DNA from: Crystallibacter sulfonylureivorans_A | Lineage (GTDB): Bacteria; Actinomycetota; Actinomycetes; Actinomycetales; Micrococcaceae | Direction of reading: 5' to 3' | NCBI RefSeq assembly: GCF_047607445.1 | Contig: NZ_JBLKRT010000008.1 | Location: 1 to 64,000, forward strand | Length of the DNA: 64,000 nt | In this document: piece by piece, positions 26,257 to 35,039 of the stretch | Layout: the number at the start of each line of letters is the position of its first letter | How positions within the stretch are numbered: the stretch's first letter is position 1 | Notes under the pieces: model-generated | Told to the model about the DNA's origin: nothing | Seen by the model: only the letters and a program-made list of their open reading frames with translations | Databases searched by the model: none | Program-made: the position numbers and the translations under genes

Positions 26257-26751
26257 TCACACGAGCACGCCGGCCGGTTGAAGCTTGTCCCGGGCGTTCT
26301 TCCAGGGCTTCACCCAAACCATCTCTTCCGGGACCAGCACTCCGCCGCAGGCGCTGCACGTTTCACCCTGGGTGGTCTCGTTGCCGCAGGCCTCGTGAAT
26401 CATGGTCATGCGTCCCCCGCCGGCAGGCATGTCGGTATGCCGCTCGCCCCAGAGGGCGAGTTGCTGCAGCACCGGCAGCAGTTCTGCCGCGGCTTCGGTG
26501 GCGGCGTACCCCTGGCGGGTCCGGCCTCCGTCGCGGTAGTCGACGCGGACCAGCAGCCCAACATCCACCATCGAGTGGAGCCGACGACTGAGCACGGCCT
26601 CGGAGACGCGCAGGTTTTCGCGTAGCCAGTCGAACCGTCCGCGTCCATGAAGGACGTCGCGAACGATCAGCAGGATCCACGGATCGCCCAACACGTCCAG
26701 TGAGCGCCGGATCGGACAAAGCTCCTCTGACCAGTCGGATCGAAGCGGCAT
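26257..26751 (-). CDS. HxlR-family regulator with C-terminal zinc-ribbon-like motif
   Basis: 164 residues from ATG 26751, which follows GGAAGGAA; the ATG at 26766 lacks a ribosome site. N-terminal CPIRRSLDVLGDPWILLIVRDVLHG is the HxlR/MarR-like signature with the reactive N-terminal Cys. The C-terminus adds EACGNETTQGETCSACGGVL, a CxnCxxC pattern that could bind zinc. It is divergent from an MFS gene 71 bases away and probably represses it. Confidence 0.88.
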   Translation of the reverse strand: MPLRSDWSEELCPIRRSLDVLGDPWILLIVRDVLHGRGRFDWLRENLRVSEAVLSRRLHSMVDVGLLVRVDYRDGGRTRQGYAATEAAAELLPVLQQLALWGERHTDMPAGGGRMTMIHEACGNETTQGETCSACGGVLVPEEMVWVKPWKNARDKLQPAGVLV

Positions 26752-26822
26752 ATCGTTCCTTCCCATCGATTCGTCGGCTACACTGCTGCTGACATTATAG
26801 CTTCCTTCAAGAAAGTCAGCTC

Positions 26823-28160
26823 ATGGCCCGCCCCTTGTCCGGCACCTCCCACCTGCCCAAGCGCTTTCGCATCCATCCGGCCTGGTGGGTCGCCGCGGTC
26901 GCCTTCCTCGCGCTCCTCAGTGCCGCCGGTTTCCGGGCTGCGCCCGGTGCACTGATGATGCCGCTGCACCACGAATTCGGCTGGTCGACGAGCGTTATGT
27001 CGCTCGCTGTCAGCGTGAACCTCCTGCTGTACGGGTTGACTGCTCCGTTCGCTGCCGCCTTGATGGACCGGTTCGGTGTCCGCCGCGTCGTCGCGACGGC
27101 GCTGGCAATGGTGGCACTGGGTGCGGGCGGCAGCGTATTCATGACTGCTTCGTGGCAGCTGCTGGTCTTTTGGGGGGTGCTGATCGGCCTGGGCACCGGT
27201 TCGATGGCATTGGTCTTCGCCGCCACCATCGCCAACCGATGGTTCGTCCGGCGCCGCGGCCTGGTCATGGGCATCCTGACCGCGGGCTCCGCGACCGGGC
27301 AGCTCGTCTTCCTGCCACCGGTTGCCGCCATCGCCGAAGAAGTGGGGTGGCGCCAGGCTTCCCTTGTGGTTGCAGCCGCAGCACTCATAGCTGTTCCTGC
27401 CGTCTGCCTGGTGTTGCGCGATTACCCCGAAGACCGCGGCACCCTTCCCTACGGTGCTGACGCTGCATCCTACGCCCCGCCGGCACGTGCCGGCGGCGGC
27501 GCGGCCCGCCGGGCGTTCGAGGGCCTCGCCTACGCTGCCCGGCAACGCTCGTTTTGGGCGCTGGCAATAGCGTTCGCGATCTGCGGCGCCACGACGAACG
27601 GGCTGATCGGCATCCACTTCATCCCCTCCGCACACGACCACGGCATGCCCACCACCACCGCGGCCAGCCTGCTGGCCGTCGTCGGGATCTTCGACATAGC
27701 CGGCACCGTCGCCTCCGGTTGGCTCACGGACAAGTTCGACCCCCGCAAACTCCTCGTGACTTACTACGTGTTCCGCGGCGCCGGCCTGCTGATGCTCCCC
27801 TGGCTCCTGGCGGAGACGGTGCACCCCAGCATGATCCTGTTCATTGTGGTCTACGGTCTCGACTGGGTCGCGACGGTCCCGCCGACCGCCGCGCTGTGCC
27901 GCGAGATCTTCGGCGACCGCGGCACGATCGTGTTCGGCTGGGTATTCGCCTCACACCAGATCGGCGCCGCGGCCGCCGCGCTGGGCGCAGGTGTGATCCG
28001 TGACGTCTTCGGCACCTACACCTACGCATGGTGGGGCGGCGCGGCCATGTGCGTTCTGGCTGCCATACTGTCCATCGTCGTCAAGCGCACCCGCGCAAAC
28101 ACGCGGATGGCGGCCGTGGCCGTTGGCGAAAAGGAAGCAGCCCCAGAGGGGCGGCGGTAA
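26823..28160 (+). CDS. MFS transporter
   Basis: 445 residues with 12 hydrophobic segments and a central charged loop (~205-240). MFS loop signatures: DRFGVRRVVATALA between TM2 and TM3 and GWLTDKFDPRKLLV between TM8 and TM9. It resembles oxalate/formate-antiporter-like (OFA) and monocarboxylate-type members, so an organic anion is a reasonable guess. It is divergent from the HxlR gene; the 56-base intergenic contains TACACT and ATTATA boxes that could serve promoters in either direction. Confidence 0.88.
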   Translation: MARPLSGTSHLPKRFRIHPAWWVAAVAFLALLSAAGFRAAPGALMMPLHHEFGWSTSVMSLAVSVNLLLYGLTAPFAAALMDRFGVRRVVATALAMVALGAGGSVFMTASWQLLVFWGVLIGLGTGSMALVFAATIANRWFVRRRGLVMGILTAGSATGQLVFLPPVAAIAEEVGWRQASLVVAAAALIAVPAVCLVLRDYPEDRGTLPYGADAASYAPPARAGGGAARRAFEGLAYAARQRSFWALAIAFAICGATTNGLIGIHFIPSAHDHGMPTTTAASLLAVVGIFDIAGTVASGWLTDKFDPRKLLVTYYVFRGAGLLMLPWLLAETVHPSMILFIVVYGLDWVATVPPTAALCREIFGDRGTIVFGWVFASHQIGAAAAALGAGVIRDVFGTYTYAWWGGAAMCVLAAILSIVVKRTRANTRMAAVAVGEKEAAPEGRR

Positions 28161-28285
28161 AACTGGCCCCGAGGACGCCCGACTAGCCTGTTCGGCGGGC
28201 CTTCACGCGTCTCGCCGGAAGCAGCGACCGGCTCGGCCCTGAACCAGGGTGCCCTGTAAGTGGAACTATTTCGGCAACCCGATAT

Positions 28286-28303
28286 CATCGTCGCATGACG
28301 ATG
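28286..28303. promoter_or_regulatory. Palindrome over the CmtR-like start codon
   Basis: CATCGTC-GCAT-GACGATG, a perfect 7+4+7 inverted repeat that includes the ATG at 28295. Candidate autoregulatory operator. Confidence 0.4.
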
Positions 28304-28672
28304 CAACGGGAACGTGCAGCCGACCGCACCGGTGACCTGGCGCCGGCTGCTGCGCTGTTCCACAGCCTTTCGGATCCCACGCGACTGACGATCCTGCAGC
28401 ACCTGACAACCGGCGAGCACAGAGTCCGCGATCTGACCGAACACCTGGGCCTGGCGCAGTCCACGGTCAGCGCGCATCTGGCCTGCCTGAGCGACTGCGG
28501 CCTGGTGACCTCGCGCCCGGTGGGAAGGGCTTCGTTGTACTCGCTCACCACCGAGCCCGAACTACTGGCCGCCCTTGCTGCCGCCGAGCGCTTGCTGGAA
28601 GCGACGGGCTACGCCGTCGAACTGTGCCCCACTGTTGCCGGAAGCCGCGCCGAGGCGGAGGCGCCAGCATGA
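28295..28672 (+). CDS. ArsR/SmtB metal sensor, CmtR-like
   Basis: 125 residues. Winged helix with FHSLSDPTRLTILQHLTTGEH, LGLAQSTVSAHLACLSDCGLV and wing RPVGRASLYSL. The CLSDC pair in the recognition-helix region and a third Cys near the C-terminus (ELCPTVAG) match the Cys57/Cys61/Cys102 layout I recall for mycobacterial CmtR, a Cd/Pb sensor. The start may be ATG 28295 or 28301. It is coupled by ATGA to a CDF exporter, which supports metal-responsive derepression. Confidence 0.88.
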   Translation: MTMQRERAADRTGDLAPAAALFHSLSDPTRLTILQHLTTGEHRVRDLTEHLGLAQSTVSAHLACLSDCGLVTSRPVGRASLYSLTTEPELLAALAAAERLLEATGYAVELCPTVAGSRAEAEAPA

Positions 28673-29580
28673 GCGGTCATCACCACCATGCCGGACCGAC
28701 TCACCGCGGCCGGCTGGCCATAGCCTTCGCCATCACGGCTTCCATCCTGTTCGCCGAAGTAATCGGCGCCTTCCTCACCGGCAGCCTTGCGCTGCTCGTG
28801 GACGCCGGACATATGCTGACCGACGCCGGCGGTCTCCTGATCGCGCTGATGGCCGCATCACTCATGGTCCGGCCACACACACCGCGGCGGACGTGGGGCT
28901 ACCTCCGGATGGAAGTCTTGGCCGCGGGGGCGCAGGCCGCGATCCTGCTGGCCGTGGGAATCTACGCGTTGGTCGAAGGGGTCCAGCGGCTGTTCACCCC
29001 GCCTGAAGTCAACGCCGACGGCCTGCTGATTTTCGGCATCATCGGCCTGCTGGGCAACATTGCGTCCATGCTGGTGCTCAGCGCCGGCCGCAATGCCAAC
29101 CTCAACCTGCGGGCCGCCTTCCTCGAAGTGGTCAATGATGCGCTCGGCTCGGTGGCCGTGATCGTCAGCGCCGTCGTCATTGCCACCACCGGGTGGACCC
29201 AAGCGGATGCGCTGGCGGCCATGCTGATCGCCATCCTGATTGTGCCCCGGACCATCAAGATTCTGCGGGAAGCCGGCAGCATTCTGCTGGAAACCGTACC
29301 GAAGGGCCTGGACTTGGAGGACGTCCGCCAGCACATTCTGGAAGTCCCGCACGTGTTGGCTGTGCACGACCTGCACGCCTCGCGGATCTCCTCCAACGTT
29401 CCGGTGCTCAGCGCGCACGTGGTGATCGAGGATTCATGCTTCGTGGACGGCCATGCACCGCAGGTGTTGGACCAACTCCAGCAGTGCGTGGCGGAACATT
29501 TCGTGGTCAGCGTGGAGCACTCCACCTTCCAGCTGGAGCCTGCTGGGCATCTGGAACACGAGCACCCGGGCCACGACTGA
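28669..29580 (+). CDS. CDF-family cation efflux protein (CzcD/ZitB-like)
   Basis: 303 residues from ATG 28669, overlapping the ArsR stop by four bases. The His-rich N-terminus (SGHHHHAG) and C-terminus (HLEHEHPGH) flank six transmembrane helices and a cytoplasmic domain (HVVIED, VEHSTFQLE). The TM2 metal site is HMLTD. The TM5 site reads EVVND, where zinc CDFs usually have HxxxD, so one ligand is Glu. It exports Zn/Cd/Co-type ions by proton antiport. Regulation by the upstream CmtR-like sensor fits Cd or Zn. Confidence 0.9.
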   Translation: MSGHHHHAGPTHRGRLAIAFAITASILFAEVIGAFLTGSLALLVDAGHMLTDAGGLLIALMAASLMVRPHTPRRTWGYLRMEVLAAGAQAAILLAVGIYALVEGVQRLFTPPEVNADGLLIFGIIGLLGNIASMLVLSAGRNANLNLRAAFLEVVNDALGSVAVIVSAVVIATTGWTQADALAAMLIAILIVPRTIKILREAGSILLETVPKGLDLEDVRQHILEVPHVLAVHDLHASRISSNVPVLSAHVVIEDSCFVDGHAPQVLDQLQQCVAEHFVVSVEHSTFQLEPAGHLEHEHPGHD

Positions 29581-29616
29581 AACCCGCGGTTGCTACGCAG
29601 CTCAGGCGACAGCCAG

Positions 29617-30072
29617 CTACGGGATGGGCACTGTCCCGATCGGTCCGAAGCGTTTCATCACCATGGTTGACGTCAGCCGCTGGACGCCGGGCAGGCCACC
29701 GAGCGCGGTGTCGTACAACTCCTGGTAGGCGGCCAGATCGCGGGTCAGGACCCTCAGCATGTAGTCGATCTCGCCGAACAGCCGTTGAGCATCGACGACG
29801 TTCGGCACCGCAGTGACCGCCGCCTCAAACGCGCTGATGGTCTCCAGATCGGTCCGCCCTAAGGTCACGAAGAGAATCGCCTCGAAGTGCAGCCCAACGG
29901 CTTCCGGGGAAACGACGGCGCGGTAGCGTTCGATCGCTCCAGACTGTTCGAGATCCTTCAGTCTTCGGTGACATGAGGAGAGACTGAGCCCCACCCGATT
30001 GGCGAGGTCGGTGGCGCTCATCCGCCCGTCCTCTTGGAGCAGTGAAAGAATCTCCCGACTTAATGCATCCAC
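29617..30072 (-). CDS. Lrp/AsnC-family regulator
   Basis: 151 residues. N-terminal DNA-binding domain (DALSREILSLLQEDGRMSATDLANRVGLS...CHRRLKDLEQSGAI) and C-terminal RAM domain (AQRLFGEIDYMLRVLTRD). Family members sense amino acids. It is divergent from a LysE-type exporter 115 bases away, the classic regulator-exporter pairing. It converges on the CDF gene. Confidence 0.9.
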   Translation of the reverse strand: MDALSREILSLLQEDGRMSATDLANRVGLSLSSCHRRLKDLEQSGAIERYRAVVSPEAVGLHFEAILFVTLGRTDLETISAFEAAVTAVPNVVDAQRLFGEIDYMLRVLTRDLAAYQELYDTALGGLPGVQRLTSTMVMKRFGPIGTVPIP

Positions 30073-30187
30073 GGCGGTAATTATTGCACGATGAGCGGCG
30101 GTTTAGCAGAAGAAGCGCAGAACATTTCACCCCTTTCCGCGTAGCATTTACGGCTGTTGGGAAAGATTGCGGGAAAGAAGAAGCTCC

Positions 30188-30811
30188 ATGGATGTGTCGC
30201 TGCTGGTCCAGTTCTGGGTGGTGGCGCTGCTGCTGGCCCTCACCCCGGGAGCGGACTGGGCGTACGCCATCGGCGCCGGCCTGCGGGCCCCCTCGGTGAT
30301 CCCATCGGTCTTGGGAATGGCATTCGGCTACTTGATCGTGGTCTGCGTCGTCGCCATCGGCGTGGGAGCACTGGTCGCTGAGTATCCCATGGCTCTGACG
30401 GTGCTGACCATCGTCGGCTCCGCCTACCTGATCTACCTGGGCGTGAACACCCTGACCAGTAAGCCCGAAGCCGCCACAGCGAGCGAGGCGCCATTGGACA
30501 GCGCCGCGGCCGCCCAGTTCTTCCGCGGCGCCGGAGTGAGCGGGATCAACCCCAAGGGGCTCCTCCTGCTGCTGGCGCTGCTGCCGCAGTTCACCTCGCC
30601 CACCGGTTGGCCATCCGCAGCGCAGATGCTGGTCCTGGGCGGACTGCATGTGGCCAACTGCCTCTACATCTACTTTGCGGTCGCCCTGCTGGCCCGACGC
30701 ATCCTGCGCTCCCAGCCACGCGCCAGCGCCATCGTGACCCGCGCCTCCGGCGTGATCATGGTCCTGATCGGGCTGGGCATCTTGGTGGAGAAGGCAGCCG
30801 AACTACTCTAA
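30188..30811 (+). CDS. LysE/RhtB-family exporter
   Basis: 207 residues from ATG 30188 after GAAAGAAGAAG. About six transmembrane segments with the LysE signature LALTPGADWAYAIGAGL near the N-terminus and GVSGINPKGLLLLLALLPQF in the middle. These export amino acids or related amines. Divergent from the Lrp-type gene, which likely activates it when the amino acid accumulates. Confidence 0.9.
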   Translation: MDVSLLVQFWVVALLLALTPGADWAYAIGAGLRAPSVIPSVLGMAFGYLIVVCVVAIGVGALVAEYPMALTVLTIVGSAYLIYLGVNTLTSKPEAATASEAPLDSAAAAQFFRGAGVSGINPKGLLLLLALLPQFTSPTGWPSAAQMLVLGGLHVANCLYIYFAVALLARRILRSQPRASAIVTRASGVIMVLIGLGILVEKAAELL

Positions 30812-31133
30812 AGGGTCGGGCCGGCATCAACGGCCGGCACCATCGGGCCGCCGCGATCCGGAACTATCTTTGATTGAGTCGGCGATCGCTTCATTTCCGT
30901 CTGCAAAATTCGAATATTCCCTTGAGCACGTCCGGGATTAAAGACAAGCACCGGCAAAAAGACTGAGGATTCCCAATTCACCGATCAGTATTCAGCATCC
31001 CCGCCCAGGACCAGCCCTGAACATTAGGGCGCATTAGATTGATGGCTCTTCGCAGTCGGGAGGGTAGAATATCCGTGATCGAGAACACACGCATAAACCT
31101 GCTACCTTGCGCGGATCTTTAGGAGAGCAACTC
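30812..31133. promoter_or_regulatory. AT-rich spacer upstream of the FadR-Cache operon
   Basis: Starts with a short GCCGGC hairpin (30820-30838) after the exporter, then about 200 bases of lower GC than the surroundings. A degenerate CRP-like site, CGTGA-TCGAGA-ACACA at 31074-31089 (one mismatch in each half), lies 45 bases before the GTG start. No gene was found. Confidence 0.5.
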
Positions 31134-31895
31134 GTGGCTTCACCGCTGGCGCTGCAGTCCCAGATCTATCGATCGCTGCCCGAGATGGAACGTTCGGAAG
31201 CCATCGTCCGCCGGATCTCCACGGCCATCTCGCTGGGCATGCTCCGGGTTGGCGAGCGGCTCCCTGTTGAGGCCGAACTCTCCGAGATGTTCGGGGTAGC
31301 CGGCGCCACCCTTCGGGATGCCCTGGCCGCTTTGCGGGACCAGGGCGTCGTTGAGACAAGACGGGGCCGAAACGGCGGCACGTTCGTGGTCAAGTTCCCG
31401 GCCACCCAGGAAGAAAACCTGCGCCAGTACCTATGTGAGACGTCCATCGCCGACCTTCGCGATCTGGGTGACGAGCAGACAGCGGTGGCTGCCGCCGCGG
31501 CGCGGCTGGCCTGCGACCGGGCGGATCCCAAGGACCTGGACAGGCTGGAACTGCTCGCCCGCGGGCTGGAGCAAGCCACGACGCCGGAGACCCAAGCGAG
31601 GGCCGACAGCCGCTTCCACATCGAACTAGCGGTGGTAGCTCAATCGCCCCGGCTCACCAGCCAGGAAATCCGGCTGCAAGCCGAAGTCGGACAGCTGCTG
31701 TGGACCCCGCTGGCAGGCGTCTTCGACGAGCAACTCGCGGCACGTGAGCACTTGGACATCGTGGCCGCCGTGCGGGAGGACGATCCCGAACGGGCGCAGC
31801 GCTTGGTTTTGGAACACATCCGCCGCAACACGTACCACCTGATCGACACGAAGCTGACCCTTACGCATGCCGGCGAAGAACAGGAGATTTCATGA
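31134..31895 (+). CDS. GntR/FadR-family regulator
   Basis: 253 residues from GTG 31134, six bases after AGGAGAG; upstream in-frame codons are unlikely to be used. Winged helix: VGERLPVEAELSEMFGVAGATLRDALAALRDQGVV with wing RRGRNGGTFVV. The FCD ligand domain follows (SRFHIELAVVAQS, AREHLDIVAAVREDD, LEHIRRNTYH) with metal/ligand-binding acid and His residues. Its stop overlaps the start of a soluble Cache-like protein (ATGA), so the two are coexpressed. It probably controls the adjacent amine-catabolic region. Confidence 0.88.
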   Translation: MASPLALQSQIYRSLPEMERSEAIVRRISTAISLGMLRVGERLPVEAELSEMFGVAGATLRDALAALRDQGVVETRRGRNGGTFVVKFPATQEENLRQYLCETSIADLRDLGDEQTAVAAAAARLACDRADPKDLDRLELLARGLEQATTPETQARADSRFHIELAVVAQSPRLTSQEIRLQAEVGQLLWTPLAGVFDEQLAAREHLDIVAAVREDDPERAQRLVLEHIRRNTYHLIDTKLTLTHAGEEQEIS

Positions 31896-32608
31896 CCGCG
31901 CCAGCAACTTCACCTGCCGCCGCCAGTGCCGCCGCCATCGAGGCGTGGCTCAACGGGCTGTACGGTGACCTTCATGCCTCATCCCAAGAGGTGAAAAAGC
32001 AGCTTGAGGAAAAAATTTCCCCAGGCAGCAAAATATCCCCCACCAACATTGTCGGAATCCGCGAAATGGCCGAAGCATTCCTAAATTCACACGACACTGC
32101 CGTGGGCGCCGGCGAAATATTCTCGCTCTCCGCCATCAAGGATGCCGAAGGCGTTCTGGAATGGTGGATCCGGAATGATTTCGACCAGATCGAAAAATTC
32201 GGTTTTGATTTAGCCCCGGAAGGTGACCGGTTCTACGATTACGAAAAGCTCCCCTGGTTCTCCATAGCGGCGAAAACCGGACAGCAATCGATCGCCGGCC
32301 CGTATGTGGACTACCTGGGCTTCGATGAATACATCGTCACCTGCGCCGTTCCCACCTACGTCCATGGCTCGTTCATCGGCGTCACCGGCTGCGACATCCG
32401 CATCCGGGACCTGGAGAACAAGTTGATCCCCATCGTCCGGCGGATCCCGGGCGATGCCGCCATCTTGAACGACCAGAACCGCGTGATCCTGGGCAACTCG
32501 GGACGCTTTATCGTGGGCGAACGGATCAAGTCCGACCCGGAAGGTTTCACCTTCCTGCCGCTGGACGTGCCGAACCTGAACCTGCGGTTGATCTGCCCCA
32601 CGGAGTAG
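31892..32608 (+). CDS. Soluble Cache/PAS-like sensory protein
   Basis: 238 residues, no signal peptide or transmembrane helix. After a helical N-terminus (AIEAWLNGLYGDLHASSQEVKKQLEE) the core has the Cache/PDC pattern: YDYEKLPWFSIAAKTGQQS, IAGPYVDYLGFDEYIVTCAVP and FIGVTGCDIRIRDLE. In chemoreceptors this region is the extracytoplasmic ligand pocket. Here there is no output domain, and the gene is coupled to a FadR-type regulator. It may deliver a ligand signal to that regulator or act as a binding protein. Function is inference. Confidence 0.7.
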   Translation: MTAPATSPAAASAAAIEAWLNGLYGDLHASSQEVKKQLEEKISPGSKISPTNIVGIREMAEAFLNSHDTAVGAGEIFSLSAIKDAEGVLEWWIRNDFDQIEKFGFDLAPEGDRFYDYEKLPWFSIAAKTGQQSIAGPYVDYLGFDEYIVTCAVPTYVHGSFIGVTGCDIRIRDLENKLIPIVRRIPGDAAILNDQNRVILGNSGRFIVGERIKSDPEGFTFLPLDVPNLNLRLICPTE

Positions 32609-32620
32609 CGCCGAGCAGCG

Positions 32621-33577
32621 TCAGCCATGGACGCTGCCAGCCAGTCGCACCGTGTCGTTGACACCTCCCTTCCGGCCTTGATCCTTTCGGCTTGAGCGGA
32701 CGAACTCCGCAAACAAGGCCATCCGGTCGGCCTCGTTCCCGTCAGAATCCTCCGGGTGCCATTGCACGCCGACCACCCAGGTCTTGCCCGGATGCTCGGT
32801 GCCCTCGACAACACCGTCATCGGCCACCGCCGTCGTGATGAGTTCTGGACCCACCATCCCGACGGCCTGATGATGGCCCGAGCGCACGGTAATGCGTTCG
32901 CTGCCCATGATCCTGGCGACCTTGGAACCGGGAAGCAATCGAATGGTCTCGTCCAAGAACATCGGCTCCCCCGGCCCGCCGCGGTGCAGGTGCCACGGGT
33001 CCAGATCCGGAATCAGTGTCCCGCCGCAGGCGACGTTCAGCAGCTGCGAACCGCGGCAGATGGCCAGCAACGGTTGGTCCCGCTCCAGCACTCCCCGGAT
33101 CAGCTCAAGGCAGTACTCGTCCGCGCGGCGGTCCACGCCGTAGGAGTTTGGCACCGGCTCACAGTGCCCGTACAGTGCACCGTCCACGTCTCCACCGCCC
33201 AGGAACAGCACGCCATCGAAGGCGTCCAGTTCGGCTGCCGGCAGCAGCTCGGCGGCCGCGCTGTCCACGAGCACCGCGCGGGCACCCGCGGCCAACAGGG
33301 TGTCAAGAGCCGTCCGGGTAAAGCGCTCCATCAGTTCCAGCGTTTGGTCCGTCATCCCGGGAAAGGTCAGGGACACAACGACGGCGATGCGCGCCGCATC
33401 CGCCGGCAGGTCGGCAAAGCCGGCGGGCAGCACGCGCACCGGCTCCACCCGCATCAGGGCGGGGCGCGAAAGCCCCGTAAGAGAGTTGCCTGGGGTCCCG
33501 GTGCGCGGAGCGTGCGGGGCAGGCTGCGAACGGGCGGCGGAGCCAGCACTGCCGGAGCGTCCCGGCCGGCCGCTCAC
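32621..33577 (-). CDS. Class I glutamine amidotransferase-like gamma-glutamyl amide hydrolase (copy 1)
   Basis: Peptidase C26/PuuD family. Nucleophile elbow LLAICRGSQLLNV, and VVGVQWHPED supplies His and Glu of the triad. The core begins around VRVLPAGFADLPADAARIAVVV. The start is uncertain: GTG 33577 overlaps the upstream stop (GTGA) and gives 318 residues with a low-complexity leader; ATG 33454 gives 277. PuuD-type enzymes split gamma-glutamyl amides such as gamma-Glu-GABA. It is the last gene of the P450/GS operon, suggesting removal of a glutamyl group attached by the GS-like ligase. Confidence 0.82.
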   Translation of the reverse strand: MSGRPGRSGSAGSAARSQPAPHAPRTGTPGNSLTGLSRPALMRVEPVRVLPAGFADLPADAARIAVVVSLTFPGMTDQTLELMERFTRTALDTLLAAGARAVLVDSAAAELLPAAELDAFDGVLFLGGGDVDGALYGHCEPVPNSYGVDRRADEYCLELIRGVLERDQPLLAICRGSQLLNVACGGTLIPDLDPWHLHRGGPGEPMFLDETIRLLPGSKVARIMGSERITVRSGHHQAVGMVGPELITTAVADDGVVEGTEHPGKTWVVGVQWHPEDSDGNEADRMALFAEFVRSSRKDQGRKGGVNDTVRLAGSVHG

Positions 33578-34311
33578 CGCGCACCTGCCCCGGCCAGACC
33601 GTCCTCGGTAACGGAACGGCGCCGTGCAGCCGCCTGCACCACCCACTGGAACAGGGCGTGGTCGCTGGCATTGGTTTCCGCGGTGTCCTCCGGGTGCCAC
33701 TGGATCGCCAGTAGCGGCGCTCCGGGTACTTCCACCGCTTCCACTACACCGTCCGCGGCCGTCGCGGTGACGGTCAGTCCTTCGCCCAGAACATCGACGG
33801 CCTGGTGGTGATAGGAGGAGACGTCCACGGTCTCGCTGCCGACGACCTCGGCAAGCAGCGAACCGGCGGCGACTCCAACCGGATGGATGGCACCCTTGTG
33901 CTGCACGTCCCCCGGGCCGAGGTGCTGGATCAGCGTGCCGCCGCGGCTTACATTTAGCAACTGCAGACCGCGGCAGATGGCCAGCAGCGGGACGCCTGCG
34001 GCGACGCAGCCTTCGATGATCCCGGCCTCGTACGCGTCCTGTCCCTCATAGTCGGTGGGCCAGTGGTGCTCGTCCGGCTCCGCTCCGTACAACGACGGCG
34101 ACACGTCCGCCCCGCCCGGCAGCACCACACCGTCCAGCCGGGCGAGCTGTTCCCTCGGGGAATCACCGGTTCCCGGAAACAGGATCACCGGCTCGCCCCC
34201 GGCCCGGACGATACAACGGAGCACTGCGGCGGCAACCGCGACGCCGTCGTAGCGCAGGCCGTGGACCGAGGTTGACCACATGCCCGGCACCCCGATCAGA
34301 GGACGCGTCAT
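33574..34311 (-). CDS. PuuD-like gamma-glutamyl amide hydrolase (copy 2)
   Basis: 245 residues from ATG 34311, overlapping the upstream stop (ATGA). Opens MTRPLIGVPGMWSTSVHGLR, with GVVLPGGADVSPSLYG, the catalytic LLAICRGLQLLNVSRGGTLIQ and LAIQWHPED. Length and motifs are standard for the family. It has a paralog on each side of the cluster (32.6 kb and 47.1 kb), so different glutamylated intermediates may be cleaved. Confidence 0.88.
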   Translation of the reverse strand: MTRPLIGVPGMWSTSVHGLRYDGVAVAAAVLRCIVRAGGEPVILFPGTGDSPREQLARLDGVVLPGGADVSPSLYGAEPDEHHWPTDYEGQDAYEAGIIEGCVAAGVPLLAICRGLQLLNVSRGGTLIQHLGPGDVQHKGAIHPVGVAAGSLLAEVVGSETVDVSSYHHQAVDVLGEGLTVTATAADGVVEAVEVPGAPLLAIQWHPEDTAETNASDHALFQWVVQAAARRRSVTEDGLAGAGAR

Positions 34312-35039
34312 GCCCGGACCTCGGTGGTCAAGGGGAACGGCAGGTGCGGCATCCACTCGTCCCAGACTGCGGCCAGCCGGCCGTCCGAGATCACGGCGGC
34401 CAGCGCGCTGTTGAGCCCGGCCAGCAGCTGTGGGTTGTCCTTCGCCACGCCGACGCCCCAGTGGTTGCCGGTCCGGGCGGTGAAGGCCACATCGTAGGCG
34501 GGGTCCTCCCCTAGCGGGACGGTCACGACGTCGTCGTCGATCATCGCGTCCACCTCGCCGTTCCGCAGCGCCGCGAGCATGTCGCCGAAAACGTCCTCGG
34601 TGGCGCCGAAGGCCACCGGAATGATCCCGGGGAACGTGGAGGCCAGCCGCATGTTGGCGCTGCCTTCGATGGCCCCGACGCGGTAGCCGGAGAGGTCTTC
34701 CGGGGCACGGGCCGGATCGCCCTTGCGCACCAGGACCGTCTCGTCGAACACGGCGTACGGCTCGGTGAAGTCCACCACCGCTTGCCGCTCGGGGATGATG
34801 CCCTGGCCGCACCAGACGGCGTCGACCTTGTGGTCGCGCACCGACGGGAGCATGTCGTCCCAGGCCATGCATGCCCACTCGATGTTCAGGCCCATCGCGG
34901 AGGCCACCAGTTCGGCAGCCGCGGGTTCATATCCGCGGCGCTTGCCGCTGGCATCGGCCCGGCTGAACAGGGGCGGGGCCTCGGAGTCGATGCAGGCCAG
35001 CCGCAGGATTCCCGGGGTGAATGTCTGCACGCCGCTCAC
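34308..35039 (-). CDS. Solute-binding-protein-like (SBP_bac_3) protein without signal peptide
   Basis: 243 residues from GTG 35039, coupled to the GS stop (GTGA). The sequence reads as a periplasmic amino-acid binding domain: ILRLACIDSEAPPLF, GYEPAAAELVASAMGLNIEW, VVDFTEPYAVFDETVLVRKGD, LSGYRVGAIEGSANM and WGVGVAKDNPQL. It starts directly with the domain, with no signal peptide or lipobox, and no ABC permease or ATPase is nearby. It may be an intracellular binding protein or sensor, or the true signal sequence may be lost. The function is not known. Confidence 0.75.
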   Translation of the reverse strand: MSGVQTFTPGILRLACIDSEAPPLFSRADASGKRRGYEPAAAELVASAMGLNIEWACMAWDDMLPSVRDHKVDAVWCGQGIIPERQAVVDFTEPYAVFDETVLVRKGDPARAPEDLSGYRVGAIEGSANMRLASTFPGIIPVAFGATEDVFGDMLAALRNGEVDAMIDDDVVTVPLGEDPAYDVAFTARTGNHWGVGVAKDNPQLLAGLNSALAAVISDGRLAAVWDEWMPHLPFPLTTEVRA

